Source: Lentisphaeraceae bacterium (GTDB taxonomy: Bacteria; Verrucomicrobiota; Kiritimatiellia; RFP12; UBA1067). From it: 43,618 bases of DNA. This document shows, piece by piece, positions 29,258-37,755 of the stretch. The stretch covers positions 1 to 43,618 of the forward strand of contig SFPL01000078.1 in NCBI GenBank assembly GCA_004551905.1, given 5' to 3'. The translations under genes were made by a program, and so were the position numbers. The notes below the pieces were generated by a model, which did not search any database, was not told where the DNA came from, and saw only the letters and a list, made by a program, of their open reading frames with translations. Numbering within the stretch: the stretch's first letter is position 1; each line of letters opens with the position of its first letter.

Positions 29258-29397
29258 TTTCTTTTTCTCCTTTCAGATTGTCGTTTCGATTGCGATCGGC
29301 AGTCGAAAGCAATCGCCTTTAACAAAGCAGAGGGCGTGCCAATGTCAGGCCAACTGGAATAAATCCCAGATTCTATGCGACAAACCTCAAGTTTTCA

Positions 29398-29475
29398 GGG
29401 ACTGTCCCCTCCAAGTGTGACATATTGTCGCGCCATAATGTCACACCTGCCGCATAATCTGCCGCGCAGCGCGGC
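29398..29475. repeat. Cluster of three palindromes between the M16 peptidase and dnaK
   Basis: The 267-bp gap 29258-29524 holds three closely spaced dyads: GGGACTGTCCC (29398-29408), GTGTGACAT with ATGTCACAC separated by 14 bases (29415-29446), and GCCGCGCAGCGCGGC (29461-29475). The arrangement looks like a REP/BIME-type intergenic repeat or a tandem operator about 140-220 bases upstream of dnaK. The CTGTCCCC within the first dyad also begins the window's terminal repeat. No convincing -35/-10 pair was found between here and dnaK. Confidence 0.65.
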
Positions 29476-29524
29476 TGACAAAATCGCCGCGCCAACAACG
29501 AGCTTCGTGGTTCGGGGCTCTGGG

Positions 29525-30754
29525 TTAGGACTGCGGCACGACGCGGCTGATGGCGCGAACGGACGGGTCGAGGATGGCGTTGGCGACCGCAAGGACGTCG
29601 TCCGCGGTGACCGCGGCGATGCCGCGCACCTGCTCCGCCGGCTCCACCGCCCTGCCGTAGGCGAGGAGCGTCTGGCCGTAGAAGTGGAGCTTGGAGACCA
29701 CCTTCTCGTGGCCAAGCCGGAAGTTCCCCAGCATGAAGTCCTTCACCTGCCGCAGTTCCGCCGCGCCGACGCGGCGGGTGCGGATGCGCCTAAGCTCGCG
29801 CTCGATGACGGCGATCGCCTTCTCCTCCTTGGACGGCTCCACCCCCGCCGACACGGTCCACATCCCGGCGTCGGAGAAGAAATTCATCCGCGAGGAGACG
29901 TCGTAGCTGAGGCCGCGCTTCTCGCGTACCTCCTGGAAGAGGCGCGAGGACATCCCGCGGCCGAGGACGGCGTCGAACACCGCCGCCGCGTACCGGCGCC
30001 GGTCGGCGAAGCCGAAGGTGCGGTAGCCTATCGCAAAGCGCGTCTGCTTGACGTCCTTCGCCGCGGTGGTCGAGGCGACCACGCGCCCGAACGGCGCCTT
30101 GGCGCGGCGCAGGGACGGGGCGCGCAGCCCCTTCCCGAAGCGCCCGAGGCGCGAGGCTATGGACTTAAGCGCCGCATCGCGCTCGAAGCGGCCGACCACC
30201 ACGGCGAAGGTGCGCGAGGGCAGGTAGTGCCCGCGGCGGTAGCGCTTGAGGTCGGCGGGGCGGAGCGGCGCGAGCGTCTTGGCCGAGCCGGAGATCGGGA
30301 TGCCGAGCGGCGACTTGGGGAAGAGCGCGCGCTGCAGGTTCTCGAACACCACGGCGTCGGGGTCGTCCTCGTACATCCTGATCTCCTCGAGCACCACCTG
30401 CTTCTCGCGCTCGAACTCGTCGTCCGGCATCGACGCATTGAGGAACATGTCCGCAAGAATGTCCACCGCCTCGTCGAAGTGCTCCCAGGGCAGATGGGCG
30501 AAGTAGGCGGTCGCCTCCTCGCCGGTAAAGGCGTTGAACATCCCGCCGCGGCCCTCGATGGCGCGCGAGATGTCGAGCGGCGTCCGGGTGGGCGTGCCCT
30601 TGAAGAGCATGTGCTCGATGAAATGCGAGATGCCCGAAAGCTCCGCCGGCTCGTGCCTGGAGCCGGAGGCGACAAAGATCCCGAACGCGGCGGACTCCGC
30701 CTCGCACGGCGCGAGCGCCACCCGAAGCCCGTTCCCAAGGGTAACCAGTTCCAT
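29525..30754 (-). CDS. M16 family zinc peptidase
   Basis: A 409-residue processing-peptidase-like protein. The inverted zinc motif HxxEH is H44-F-I-E47-H48 (GISHFIEHMLFKGT), and the third ligand Glu lies in VVLEEIRMYEDDP. The inactive C-terminal M16 half is present (GRGMSSRLFQEVREKRGLSY). There is no signal peptide, so it probably acts in the cytoplasm on peptides. It starts 11 bases after the aconitase stop, so cysE, aconitase and this peptidase form one operon. Confidence 0.92.
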   Translation of the reverse strand: MELVTLGNGLRVALAPCEAESAAFGIFVASGSRHEPAELSGISHFIEHMLFKGTPTRTPLDISRAIEGRGGMFNAFTGEEATAYFAHLPWEHFDEAVDILADMFLNASMPDDEFEREKQVVLEEIRMYEDDPDAVVFENLQRALFPKSPLGIPISGSAKTLAPLRPADLKRYRRGHYLPSRTFAVVVGRFERDAALKSIASRLGRFGKGLRAPSLRRAKAPFGRVVASTTAAKDVKQTRFAIGYRTFGFADRRRYAAAVFDAVLGRGMSSRLFQEVREKRGLSYDVSSRMNFFSDAGMWTVSAGVEPSKEEKAIAVIERELRRIRTRRVGAAELRQVKDFMLGNFRLGHEKVVSKLHFYGQTLLAYGRAVEPAEQVRGIAAVTADDVLAVANAILDPSVRAISRVVPQS

Positions 30755-30765
30755 CGCCGCCGCTC

Positions 30766-32697
30766 CTACAGGCTCGCCAGCAGTCCGCCGCAGAGGATGA
30801 GCCTCCTCTCGCGGTCGGAAAGCGAAGTCTTCACCCGGAACGTCCCGCGGGCGCCTTTCACCGTCAGCACCCCGTCGCCCTCGACCGCAGCGCGGATGCC
30901 CTTAAGGTCTAACGCGTCGCCGGCGGAGACTCGGTCGTAGTCCCTCGGGTTCTCGAAGACGAACGGCACGATGCCGAAGTTGACGAGGTTGGCGCGGTGG
31001 ATGCGCTCGATGGACTTGGCGAAAACCGCCTTCACGCCGAGGTACATGGGGCAGAGGGCGGCGTGCTCGCGACTCGAGCCCTGACCGTAGCTCTCGCCGG
31101 CGACTATGACGTTGGCGAGGCCCTTCCCCTTGTTCACAAGGCACTTGTCGTGGAACTTGGGGTCGCAAGGCTCGAAGACGAACTTCGCGTACTCGGGCAC
31201 GTTCGAGCGGAACTTGAGCCGCGCGCCGGCGGGCATGATGTGGTCGGTGGTGATCTTGTCCCCCACCTTGATTGCGCAGACTCCCTTCAAATCCCTCGCG
31301 AGCGGCTCGCCCTTCGGCACCGGCGCGATGTTCGGACCGCGCACGAGCTTTGCGCCCGGGACGCCGCGACCAGCGGTGGCGCGGTAGAGGAACATGGAGT
31401 CGTCGACCGGAAATTTCTTCGGGCTCTGCACCGTCGCGACCGGCTTCCTCGTCGGGAGCTCGACCTTGCCAGTGAGCGCGGACGCGGCGGCCGTCTCGGG
31501 CGAGACGAGGTAGACCTGCGCGGACTTCGTTCCCGAGCGGCCCTCGAAGTTGCGGTTGTTGGTGCGGAGCGACACCGCGCCGGTCCTCGGGCTCATGTGC
31601 GCGCCGATGCAGAACCCGCAGGCGTTCTCGAGCATGCGGCAGCCGGCGGAATGGAGGATCGCGAGCGACCCGTCCTTCGCGAGCATGTTGATGACCTGCC
31701 GCGAGCCGCAGGCAATGCCGACCTCCACGTCGTCGGCGACGTGCTTCCCCTTGAGGTACAGGGCGACGGTCCTGATGTCGCGGTAGGACGAGTTGGTGCA
31801 GGAGCCGATCAGGATCTGGTTGACCTTCGTACCCTGCTTCGACCTGACGGTCACGACGTTGCCGGGACTGTGCGGAGCGGCCATCATCGGCTCGACCTTG
31901 GAGAGGTCGACGACAAACTCGTCGTCGTACTTCGCGCCCCTGTCGGCGACAATCTTGGCGAAGTCCTTAGCGCGCCCCTGGGCGGCGAGGAACTGCCGAG
32001 TGACCGCGTCGGACGGAAAGACGCTCGTCGTCACGCCCAGCTCCGCACCCATGTTGGTTATCGTCGCGCGCGAGGGGACGTCGAGCGTCGCGACGCCGGG
32101 GCCGGTGTACTCGAAGATCCAGCCGACGTTGCCCTTGGTGCCGAACTTCTCGAGCACCTTGAGAATCACGTCCTTGGCCGACACGCCCTTCCTGAGCTTG
32201 CCCTTGAGGACGATTGCGCGCACCTTGGGCGTCGGGATGTGGAACGCGCCGCCGGCCATGGCGACCGCAATGTCGATTCCGCCCGCGCCGATCGCGATCT
32301 GGCCGATGCCGCCGCCGGTCGGGGTGTGGGAGTCGGAGCCGAGGAGCGTCGTCCCCGGCTTGCCGAAGCGCTCGAGGTGGAGCTGGTGGCAGATGCCGTT
32401 GCCGGCCTTGGAGTAGACGATGCCGAACTTCTTCGCGACGGACTGGAGGAAGTCGTGGTCGTCGGCGTTCTCGAAGCCGATCTGCACGGTGTTATGGTCC
32501 ACGTAGCTGACCGCGAGATCGTTCTTCACGCGCTTCACGCCCATCGACTCGAACTGCAGATAGGCCATGGTGCCGGTCGCGTCCTGGGTCAGCGTCTGGT
32601 CGATGCGGATGCCGATCTCTGCGTCGCGCTTCGGGTCGCCCTCGACCAGATGGGTGGCGAGTATCTTCTCGACGACGTTCATCGCCTGCTTCTTCAT
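30766..32697 (-). CDS. Aconitate hydratase, short monomeric type
   Basis: A 643-residue aconitase interconverting citrate and isocitrate. The 4Fe-4S cysteines are in LIGSCTNSSYRD and NACGFCIGA. GSDSHTPTGGGIGQIAIGAGG and GESYGQGSSREHAALCP are catalytic-site signatures. The length and order match the putative aconitases of about 640-660 residues in clostridia and other anaerobes, shorter than AcnA or AcnB. Homoaconitase or isopropylmalate isomerase activity is less likely given the size and the fused swivel domain. An AGGAGG lies 10-11 bases before the ATG. It follows cysE by 21 bases. Confidence 0.9.
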   Translation of the reverse strand: MKKQAMNVVEKILATHLVEGDPKRDAEIGIRIDQTLTQDATGTMAYLQFESMGVKRVKNDLAVSYVDHNTVQIGFENADDHDFLQSVAKKFGIVYSKAGNGICHQLHLERFGKPGTTLLGSDSHTPTGGGIGQIAIGAGGIDIAVAMAGGAFHIPTPKVRAIVLKGKLRKGVSAKDVILKVLEKFGTKGNVGWIFEYTGPGVATLDVPSRATITNMGAELGVTTSVFPSDAVTRQFLAAQGRAKDFAKIVADRGAKYDDEFVVDLSKVEPMMAAPHSPGNVVTVRSKQGTKVNQILIGSCTNSSYRDIRTVALYLKGKHVADDVEVGIACGSRQVINMLAKDGSLAILHSAGCRMLENACGFCIGAHMSPRTGAVSLRTNNRNFEGRSGTKSAQVYLVSPETAAASALTGKVELPTRKPVATVQSPKKFPVDDSMFLYRATAGRGVPGAKLVRGPNIAPVPKGEPLARDLKGVCAIKVGDKITTDHIMPAGARLKFRSNVPEYAKFVFEPCDPKFHDKCLVNKGKGLANVIVAGESYGQGSSREHAALCPMYLGVKAVFAKSIERIHRANLVNFGIVPFVFENPRDYDRVSAGDALDLKGIRAAVEGDGVLTVKGARGTFRVKTSLSDRERRLILCGGLLASL

Positions 32698-32718
32698 CTC
32701 TGAGTTTCCTCCTTGCTT

Positions 32719-33468
32719 TCAGGATATCTGCCTAATCACCGGCTTCGGCGGCTGGTTGTAGACGCGCGAATACGGCGGCACCGAGTCGATGAGCCAGACG
32801 CTGCCGCCGATCTCGGAGTCGTGTCCGATCACGGTGTCGCCGCCGAGGATCGTCGCGCCGGCGTAGACGACGACATTGTCCTCCACGTTCGGGTGGCGCT
32901 TGATGCCCTTGACGAGCGCGCCCGTCGCCGGGTCCTTGGGAAACGACTTCGCGCCCAGGGTGACGCCCTGGTAGAGCTTGACGTTCCGGCCGATCACCGT
33001 GGTCTCGCCGATCACGACGCCGGTGCCGTGGTCGATGAAGAACCTTTCGCCAATGGTCGCTCCGGGGTGGATGTCGATGCCGGTGCGGGAGTGGGCAATT
33101 TCGCTCATGATGCGCGGGATGATGGGCACCCCGAGCTTGTAGAGGACGTGGGCGAGGCGGTGGACCGTCACCGCGTAGAGCCCCGGATAAGCCATCACCA
33201 CCTCCATCGGACTCGTCGCCGCCGGGTCGCCCTCGTATGCCGCCTCGACGTCGGTGGCGACGAGGCGCTTGATCTCGGGCAGTGCGGCGACGAAGTCGGC
33301 GACGACCTTCTCGGCGTCGCGATCCGGGCAGAGCAACTCCACCTCGCGGCGTAGCGCGGCGGAGATTTCGCCGACGCCGTCCTTGGCTGCGAGTTCGCCG
33401 TAGGCGCAGGGATGCAGCAGCACAAGCGCGCGGCGTACGATCGATCCGATTCTGAGCGGCAGTGTCAT
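32719..33468 (-). CDS. cysE: Serine O-acetyltransferase
   Basis: A 249-residue left-handed beta-helix acetyltransferase making O-acetylserine for cysteine synthesis. The hexapeptide core is clear: IAHSRTGIDIHPGATIGERF, HGTGVVIGETTVIGRNVKLY and QGVTLGAKSF, with catalytic His/Asp pairs. The long N-terminal helical domain resembles the EpsC-type branch. The start ATG at 33468 is chosen because the predicted transcript starts about three bases upstream. A longer open frame to 33660 is spurious. It heads an operon with aconitase and the M16 peptidase. Confidence 0.93.
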   Translation of the reverse strand: MTLPLRIGSIVRRALVLLHPCAYGELAAKDGVGEISAALRREVELLCPDRDAEKVVADFVAALPEIKRLVATDVEAAYEGDPAATSPMEVVMAYPGLYAVTVHRLAHVLYKLGVPIIPRIMSEIAHSRTGIDIHPGATIGERFFIDHGTGVVIGETTVIGRNVKLYQGVTLGAKSFPKDPATGALVKGIKRHPNVEDNVVVYAGATILGGDTVIGHDSEIGGSVWLIDSVPPYSRVYNQPPKPVIRQIS

Positions 33469-33477
33469 GGTTTGCGT

Positions 33478-33483
33478 ATTATA
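33478..33483 (-). promoter_or_regulatory. cysE operon promoter, extended -10 box
   Basis: TATAAT preceded by TTTGG and followed by ACGCAA on the minus strand. The predicted start near 33471 leaves a three-base leader before the cysE ATG (near-leaderless). No -35 match is evident. Confidence 0.72.
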
Positions 33484-33490
33484 CCAAATT

Positions 33491-33549
33491 CGTGGTTCGT
33501 GGTTCAGATGGCAGGATTGTTTGACGGGATTTACAGGATTAACAGGATT
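33491..33549. repeat. Short tandem repeats upstream of cysE
   Basis: Two arrays are visible. CGTGGTT occurs twice in tandem at 33491-33504, and again at 33556 at the M28 gene's stop. Three 9-mers follow one another at 33523-33549 (GACGGGATT, TACAGGATT, AACAGGATT), with a partial unit CAGGATT at 33512. CGTGGTTCG is also found at 29506, just past the M16 gene's end. These look like intergenic simple repeats rather than a gene. Confidence 0.7.
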
Positions 33550-33560
33550 GGGGGTCGTGG

Positions 33561-34409
33561 TTATGGGAATAGTTCGTCGAGGAGGGCGAGGACGAGCGAG
33601 CCGGCCTGCTGCAGAGACTCGGCGGAAATCTTGTCCGGCGTGTCCTCCTTGGTGTGCCACCAGGAGTTGCCGGGGCCGTAGGAGAAGTCAATGAGGTCGA
33701 TCGCCGGGAAGCCGAGGTCGAGGAACGGCTGGTGGTCGTCCTTGACGATCATGTCGGAGCGCGAGACGAGGCGGCCGAGCCCGGCCCTGGCGGTGGCGCG
33801 GAGGGCTGCCTCGGCGAGCGACGCCGTGCCGTTGGCCGGGACCGAGACGTGGAGGTCGCGGTCGCCGAGCATGTCCACGCAGACGACGGCACGCACCTTC
33901 CGCCCCGACTCCCGGAGCCTCGCCGCGGCGTGGCGCGAGCCGTGGAGCCCGTCATTGGCGGAGTAGGACTTGAAACATTCCTCGCCGTCGGTCCAGACGA
34001 GCATCATGTTGCCGCGGCGGAACGGCCGGTCGGAGAGCGCGTTGGCGAGTCCGGTCAGGAGTCCGGAAGTCGACGCGCCGTCGTTGGCACCGGGGCAGTC
34101 GACGCCGGCCTTGGTGTCGTAGTGGGAGACGACCACCGCCCAGTCGCAGGTTGGGTTGGCGACGAACTCGGCGACGACGTTGACGAAGCGGCGGGTCCCG
34201 CGCGGCGTCGCGGCGGAAAAGCGGTCGAGTCTGGCATTGGCGCCGGCGGCGCTGGCGAGGTCGAGGATGCGGTAGGCGGCGATGCCACCGCGGACGGTGC
34301 CGGGGTCGCGCGGGGTGCAGTCCCGCACAATCTTCACCGCGTTGGAATAGGCGATGGCGGCGTCGGCCGGGGTGAACGCGAGCGCCGCCGCAAAGATCAG
34401 GGAGGTCAT
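33561..34409 (-). CDS. M28-family zinc peptidase, glutaminyl-cyclase-like
   Basis: A 282-residue protein with a short hydrophobic N-terminus (MTSLIFAAALAFTPADA) that is probably a signal peptide. Putative zinc ligands lie in VVVSHYDTK, GANDGASTSG, WTDGEECF and WWHTKEDTPDKIS. The DGEE and the late His resemble bacterial glutaminyl-peptide cyclotransferases as well as M28 aminopeptidases, so either activity is possible at the cell surface. It follows parB by 16 bases with a weak Shine-Dalgarno. It ends upstream of the cysE promoter. Confidence 0.85.
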   Translation of the reverse strand: MTSLIFAAALAFTPADAAIAYSNAVKIVRDCTPRDPGTVRGGIAAYRILDLASAAGANARLDRFSAATPRGTRRFVNVVAEFVANPTCDWAVVVSHYDTKAGVDCPGANDGASTSGLLTGLANALSDRPFRRGNMMLVWTDGEECFKSYSANDGLHGSRHAAARLRESGRKVRAVVCVDMLGDRDLHVSVPANGTASLAEAALRATARAGLGRLVSRSDMIVKDDHQPFLDLGFPAIDLIDFSYGPGNSWWHTKEDTPDKISAESLQQAGSLVLALLDELFP

Positions 34410-34425
34410 CCCCGAGTCCCCATTC

Positions 34426-35403
34426 CTAATCCACTTCGACGCCGAGCATCTTGATGATGCGGTCGAGGTCGTTGTTGTCGAGGAAGTCGATCTCCACGAC
34501 GCCCTTGGTGCGGCGCCCGTTGGGGTGCAGCACGCCGCTCGTGACGCGGACGGCGCAGCCGAGGTGGCGGCGCATCTTCTCGGCAAGGCTGCGGACGTAG
34601 CCGTCGGGCAGGTCCGGGGTGCCGCGGGGGCGGGTCGTGACCGGCTCGTGGAGGCGCGCGACGCGGCGCTCGAGCGCGCGCACGGTGAGCTGGTTGTTCA
34701 CGCAGTCGCGGGACAGGAGGACGCGGTCCTTCTCGCCCTCGACCGAGAGCAGCACCTTCGCGTGGCCGACGGAAATGAGGTTCTGGGAAAGGAGCGACTT
34801 CACCTCGTCGGGCAGCTCCAACAGGCGCACCGCGTTGGCCACCGTCGCGCGGCCCTTGCCGACTCGCTCGGCGACTTCCTGCTGGGTGAGGCTGAAGGTA
34901 TCCTGCAGCGCGCGGTAGGCCGCGGCCTCCTCGATCGGGTTCAGGTCTTCGCGCTGGATGTTCTCGGTGGTCGTCATCGCGGCGGCCGTGAGGTCGTTCG
35001 CCTCGATGAGGGTGACGCGGATCTTCTTCCACCCCAGGAGCTGCGCCGCCCTCACGCGGCGCTCGCCGCAGACGAGCTCGTAGCGCCCGGCCGCGTTGCG
35101 GCGCACCGTCGGCGGCTGGACGAGGCCGTTGTTCCTGAGCGACTCGGCAAGCTCCTTGAGCTCGGCCTCGGAGAATTCGCGCCGCGGCTGGAACGGGCTA
35201 CGCTCGAGCTCGGCGAGCGGCAGCTCCAGCGCCTGGTCGGCGGGCGGCGGCGGCGCGGCGGGAATCCGACCGAGAAGACCGTCGACCCCGGCGGCGCCGA
35301 AGTCGACCTTGCGGCCGAGACCGTGCTGCTTGCGGCCTGGAACGGAAGCGGGGGCCTTGGCGGCCCCCGTTGCCTTCTTCAGATAGGGATTTCCCTTCGC
35401 CAT
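34426..35403 (-). CDS. parB: ParB/Spo0J-like chromosome partitioning protein
   Basis: A 325-residue CTPase/DNA clamp of the ParB family. The N-terminal domain has SPFQPRREFSEAELKELAES (about 72-91) and the box II motif CGERRVRAAQLLG. TTENIQREDLNPIEEA follows, then the helix-turn-helix (LTQQEVAERVGKGRATVANA) and a C-terminal dimerisation domain. A basic, Pro/Ala-rich N-terminus precedes these. A parA partner is absent: the upstream gene is a secreted repeat protein whose stop overlaps this start (TGATG). No parS site was seen. Confidence 0.92.
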   Translation of the reverse strand: MAKGNPYLKKATGAAKAPASVPGRKQHGLGRKVDFGAAGVDGLLGRIPAAPPPPADQALELPLAELERSPFQPRREFSEAELKELAESLRNNGLVQPPTVRRNAAGRYELVCGERRVRAAQLLGWKKIRVTLIEANDLTAAAMTTTENIQREDLNPIEEAAAYRALQDTFSLTQQEVAERVGKGRATVANAVRLLELPDEVKSLLSQNLISVGHAKVLLSVEGEKDRVLLSRDCVNNQLTVRALERRVARLHEPVTTRPRGTPDLPDGYVRSLAEKMRRHLGCAVRVTSGVLHPNGRRTKGVVEIDFLDNNDLDRIIKMLGVEVD

Positions 35404-36107
35404 CAGAAGTACCCGTTGATGATCGGGAGCACCTTGACCTTGTTGTCGAGGATGATGTTCACGAGGCCGATCTGGAAGCCCCACGGACACTCGCGCGCGT
35501 AGTTCACGAGTCCGATCTGGCAGCCGTGCAGCTCGTCGGTCATATTGAAGACGCCCGCGACCTGGCAGCCGTACGCCTTGGGGGCGAGGTTGACGCCGCC
35601 GGCGATCGTGCAGCCGCAGGACTCCTCGTCGACCATGGTAAAGACCAGGCTGACAGCCGCGCCGGTGAGCCGCTGGCACATCGAACCCAGGAACTCGATA
35701 TTGGCGCCGCAGACGTATTTGTTGTAGCCGAAGCCGCCGGCTTCGAGACCGTAGACGCTACCGCGGCAGACGTTGGCAATCAGCGTCGCGCGCATGCCGT
35801 AGACGTCGGCCGCCGCGTAGTTGAACACCGGGCCGACGATGAGGCCGATCGAGTCGTCGGTGCAGACCGTGGCGCAGGCGACGTCGAGGCCGTAGACCTT
35901 CGGCGAGCCGTTGTAGAAGATTCCAAGGTCAAGACCGAACACATCCCATCTCGCGTGGCCCCAGGGCAACTGGACCGGGGATGCGAGCGAAACCGCAATA
36001 GGGGTCCAGCCCACGGCTCCCTCTTCGATTTCCTCCTCCTGCGCGCGGATGGAACCTGCGACGGCGGCGACGACGGCCGCGAGGCAGAGCGTACGAATTG
36101 TCTTCAT
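35403..36107 (-). CDS. LA_2272-type surface repeat protein
   Basis: A 234-residue exported protein (signal peptide ending about residue 22, SIRA). It is built from repeats of about 20 residues with the pattern GxxIGLVN or GLDLG..., for example VYGLDVACAT, GCQVAGVFNMTDELHGCQIG and GFQIGLVNII, ending LPIINGYF. This matches the LA_2272 surface-repeat family of unknown function, found in spirochaetes and Bacteroidetes. It is unusually Cys-rich (about ten), suggesting disulfides or metal binding. Its promoter overlaps the pssA stop, and its own stop overlaps parB. Confidence 0.8.
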   Translation of the reverse strand: MKTIRTLCLAAVVAAVAGSIRAQEEEIEEGAVGWTPIAVSLASPVQLPWGHARWDVFGLDLGIFYNGSPKVYGLDVACATVCTDDSIGLIVGPVFNYAAADVYGMRATLIANVCRGSVYGLEAGGFGYNKYVCGANIEFLGSMCQRLTGAAVSLVFTMVDEESCGCTIAGGVNLAPKAYGCQVAGVFNMTDELHGCQIGLVNYARECPWGFQIGLVNIILDNKVKVLPIINGYF

Positions 36108-36149
36108 TTCTTGGTTTGTCCTTTCGGTGGTTGTTAAATGTATACGCGT

Positions 36150-36155
36150 ATTTTA
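36150..36155 (-). promoter_or_regulatory. Promoter of the surface repeat-parB-M28 unit
   Basis: TAAAAT followed by ACGCG on the minus strand, matching the -10 plus ACGC block. The pssA stop codon TAA is the first half of the hexamer (36153-36155). The predicted start near 36143 leaves a leader of about 35 bases with the Shine-Dalgarno GAAAGGA. Confidence 0.6.
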
Positions 36156-37034
36156 CTCTTTCGCGGCGGCCGCGTCAAGTGGCGAGGCCCGCTCCATCCT
36201 GGCCCGGGTCCGGAGGAACATCAGCCCGGAGACGGGCACGGTGAGGATGTAGCCGGCTCCCAGGACGCCGAGCGTGAGCCAGAAGTTGGAGACCAGGAAC
36301 GCCACCAGGAGCAACAGCCCCGCGAGCACGAACGGCATCGAGTTCTTTCTCACGTGCAGGTGCTTGAGCGAGATGGTCGGCAGGCGCGAGGCCATCAGCG
36401 AGCCGACGAAGAGGAGCATGAAGATGCCCGTCCACGGGCTCTGCAGGAACTCGGCGAAGCACGGCGCCGAGCCCTTCGCGTCGAGCGCGAGCGAGATGAT
36501 GGCGGGGGTAAGCACCATCCAGCACCCGCCCGGGGCGGGCACTCCCGTGAAGTAGTTGCGCCACCACGGCGCGGTCTCCTGCTCGAGCATGGTGTTGAAG
36601 CGCGCGAGCCGGAAGCAGTCGCACATCGCGTAGAAGAGCGCGCATCCGAGCACGATGCGCACGAGCGGCTGGGCGACTGGCGTGCCGTCGAGGTACATGT
36701 GGGAGGGACCGCCGGTCATCCAGAAGTACATGAACATCGCAGGCGCAACGCCGAAGTTCACGAAGTCGGCGAGCGAGTCGAGCTCCGCGCCGAGCTTCGA
36801 GCTCGCCTTGAGGAGCCGCGCGATGCGACCGTCCATGCCATCGCACACGCAGGCGACGAGCAGCGCTACGAGCGCATGCAGGAACCTCCCCTCGCTCGAA
36901 AGCGAAATCGAGGTGATGCCGGCGCACGCCGCCATCGCCGTCACCAGGTTGGGCACGATCGTCCGGATCGGGACGCGGTCAAGCCGCAGCACCTTGCGGC
37001 GGCGCCTCCTGCCCCTGAGCCTGAACTTTCCCAT
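36153..37034 (-). CDS. pssA: CDP-diacylglycerol-serine O-phosphatidyltransferase
   Basis: A 293-residue membrane enzyme that makes phosphatidylserine. The CDP-alcohol phosphotransferase motif is CDGMDGRIARLLKASSKLG followed by ELDSLADFVNFG (about 64-95), with all the conserved Asp residues. About seven membrane segments are visible. The Arg-rich N-terminus (GRRRRRKVLRL) is cytoplasmic. It lies 32 bases after infC and is probably co-transcribed, since no promoter is visible between them. Confidence 0.9.
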   Translation of the reverse strand: MGKFRLRGRRRRRKVLRLDRVPIRTIVPNLVTAMAACAGITSISLSSEGRFLHALVALLVACVCDGMDGRIARLLKASSKLGAELDSLADFVNFGVAPAMFMYFWMTGGPSHMYLDGTPVAQPLVRIVLGCALFYAMCDCFRLARFNTMLEQETAPWWRNYFTGVPAPGGCWMVLTPAIISLALDAKGSAPCFAEFLQSPWTGIFMLLFVGSLMASRLPTISLKHLHVRKNSMPFVLAGLLLLVAFLVSNFWLTLGVLGAGYILTVPVSGLMFLRTRARMERASPLDAAAAKE

Positions 37035-37066
37035 TTGCCTTCGCGCTCCCTTTGGCGACCGCCTCG

Positions 37067-37654
<588 letters not shown>

Positions 37655-37691
37655 AACCCACCTCGCTGTTTCGTGTTTTCCTGTTTATGCC

Positions 37692-37706
37692 CCGGCGACA
37701 TGCCGG
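37692..37706 (-). other. Stem-loop in the infC leader
   Basis: CCGGC and GCCGG form a 5-bp stem with a five-base loop at the start of the predicted infC leader. The leader runs about 55 bases from the promoter at 37716 to the ATC start. It may affect stability or autoregulation. Confidence 0.4.
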
Positions 37707-37715
37707 TTGCGTTGT

Positions 37716-37745
37716 ATTTTACCAAAAATCCCCTGCGCTCCGCAA
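37716..37745 (-). promoter_or_regulatory. infC-pssA promoter
   Basis: On the minus strand: -35 TTGCGG (37740-37745), 18-base spacer, TAAAAT (37716-37721) preceded by TGG and followed by ACAACG. This is a variant of the extended -10 block seen elsewhere in the window. It lies in the gap after the DUF1080 fusion gene. Confidence 0.65.
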
Positions 37746-37755
37746 CCGCAGCGGA

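Noticed and set aside
29258..29524. CIRCE/HrcA operator upstream of dnaK
   Set aside because: No TTAGCACTC-N9-GAGTGCTAA-like sequence exists here or before groES. The dyads present are different.
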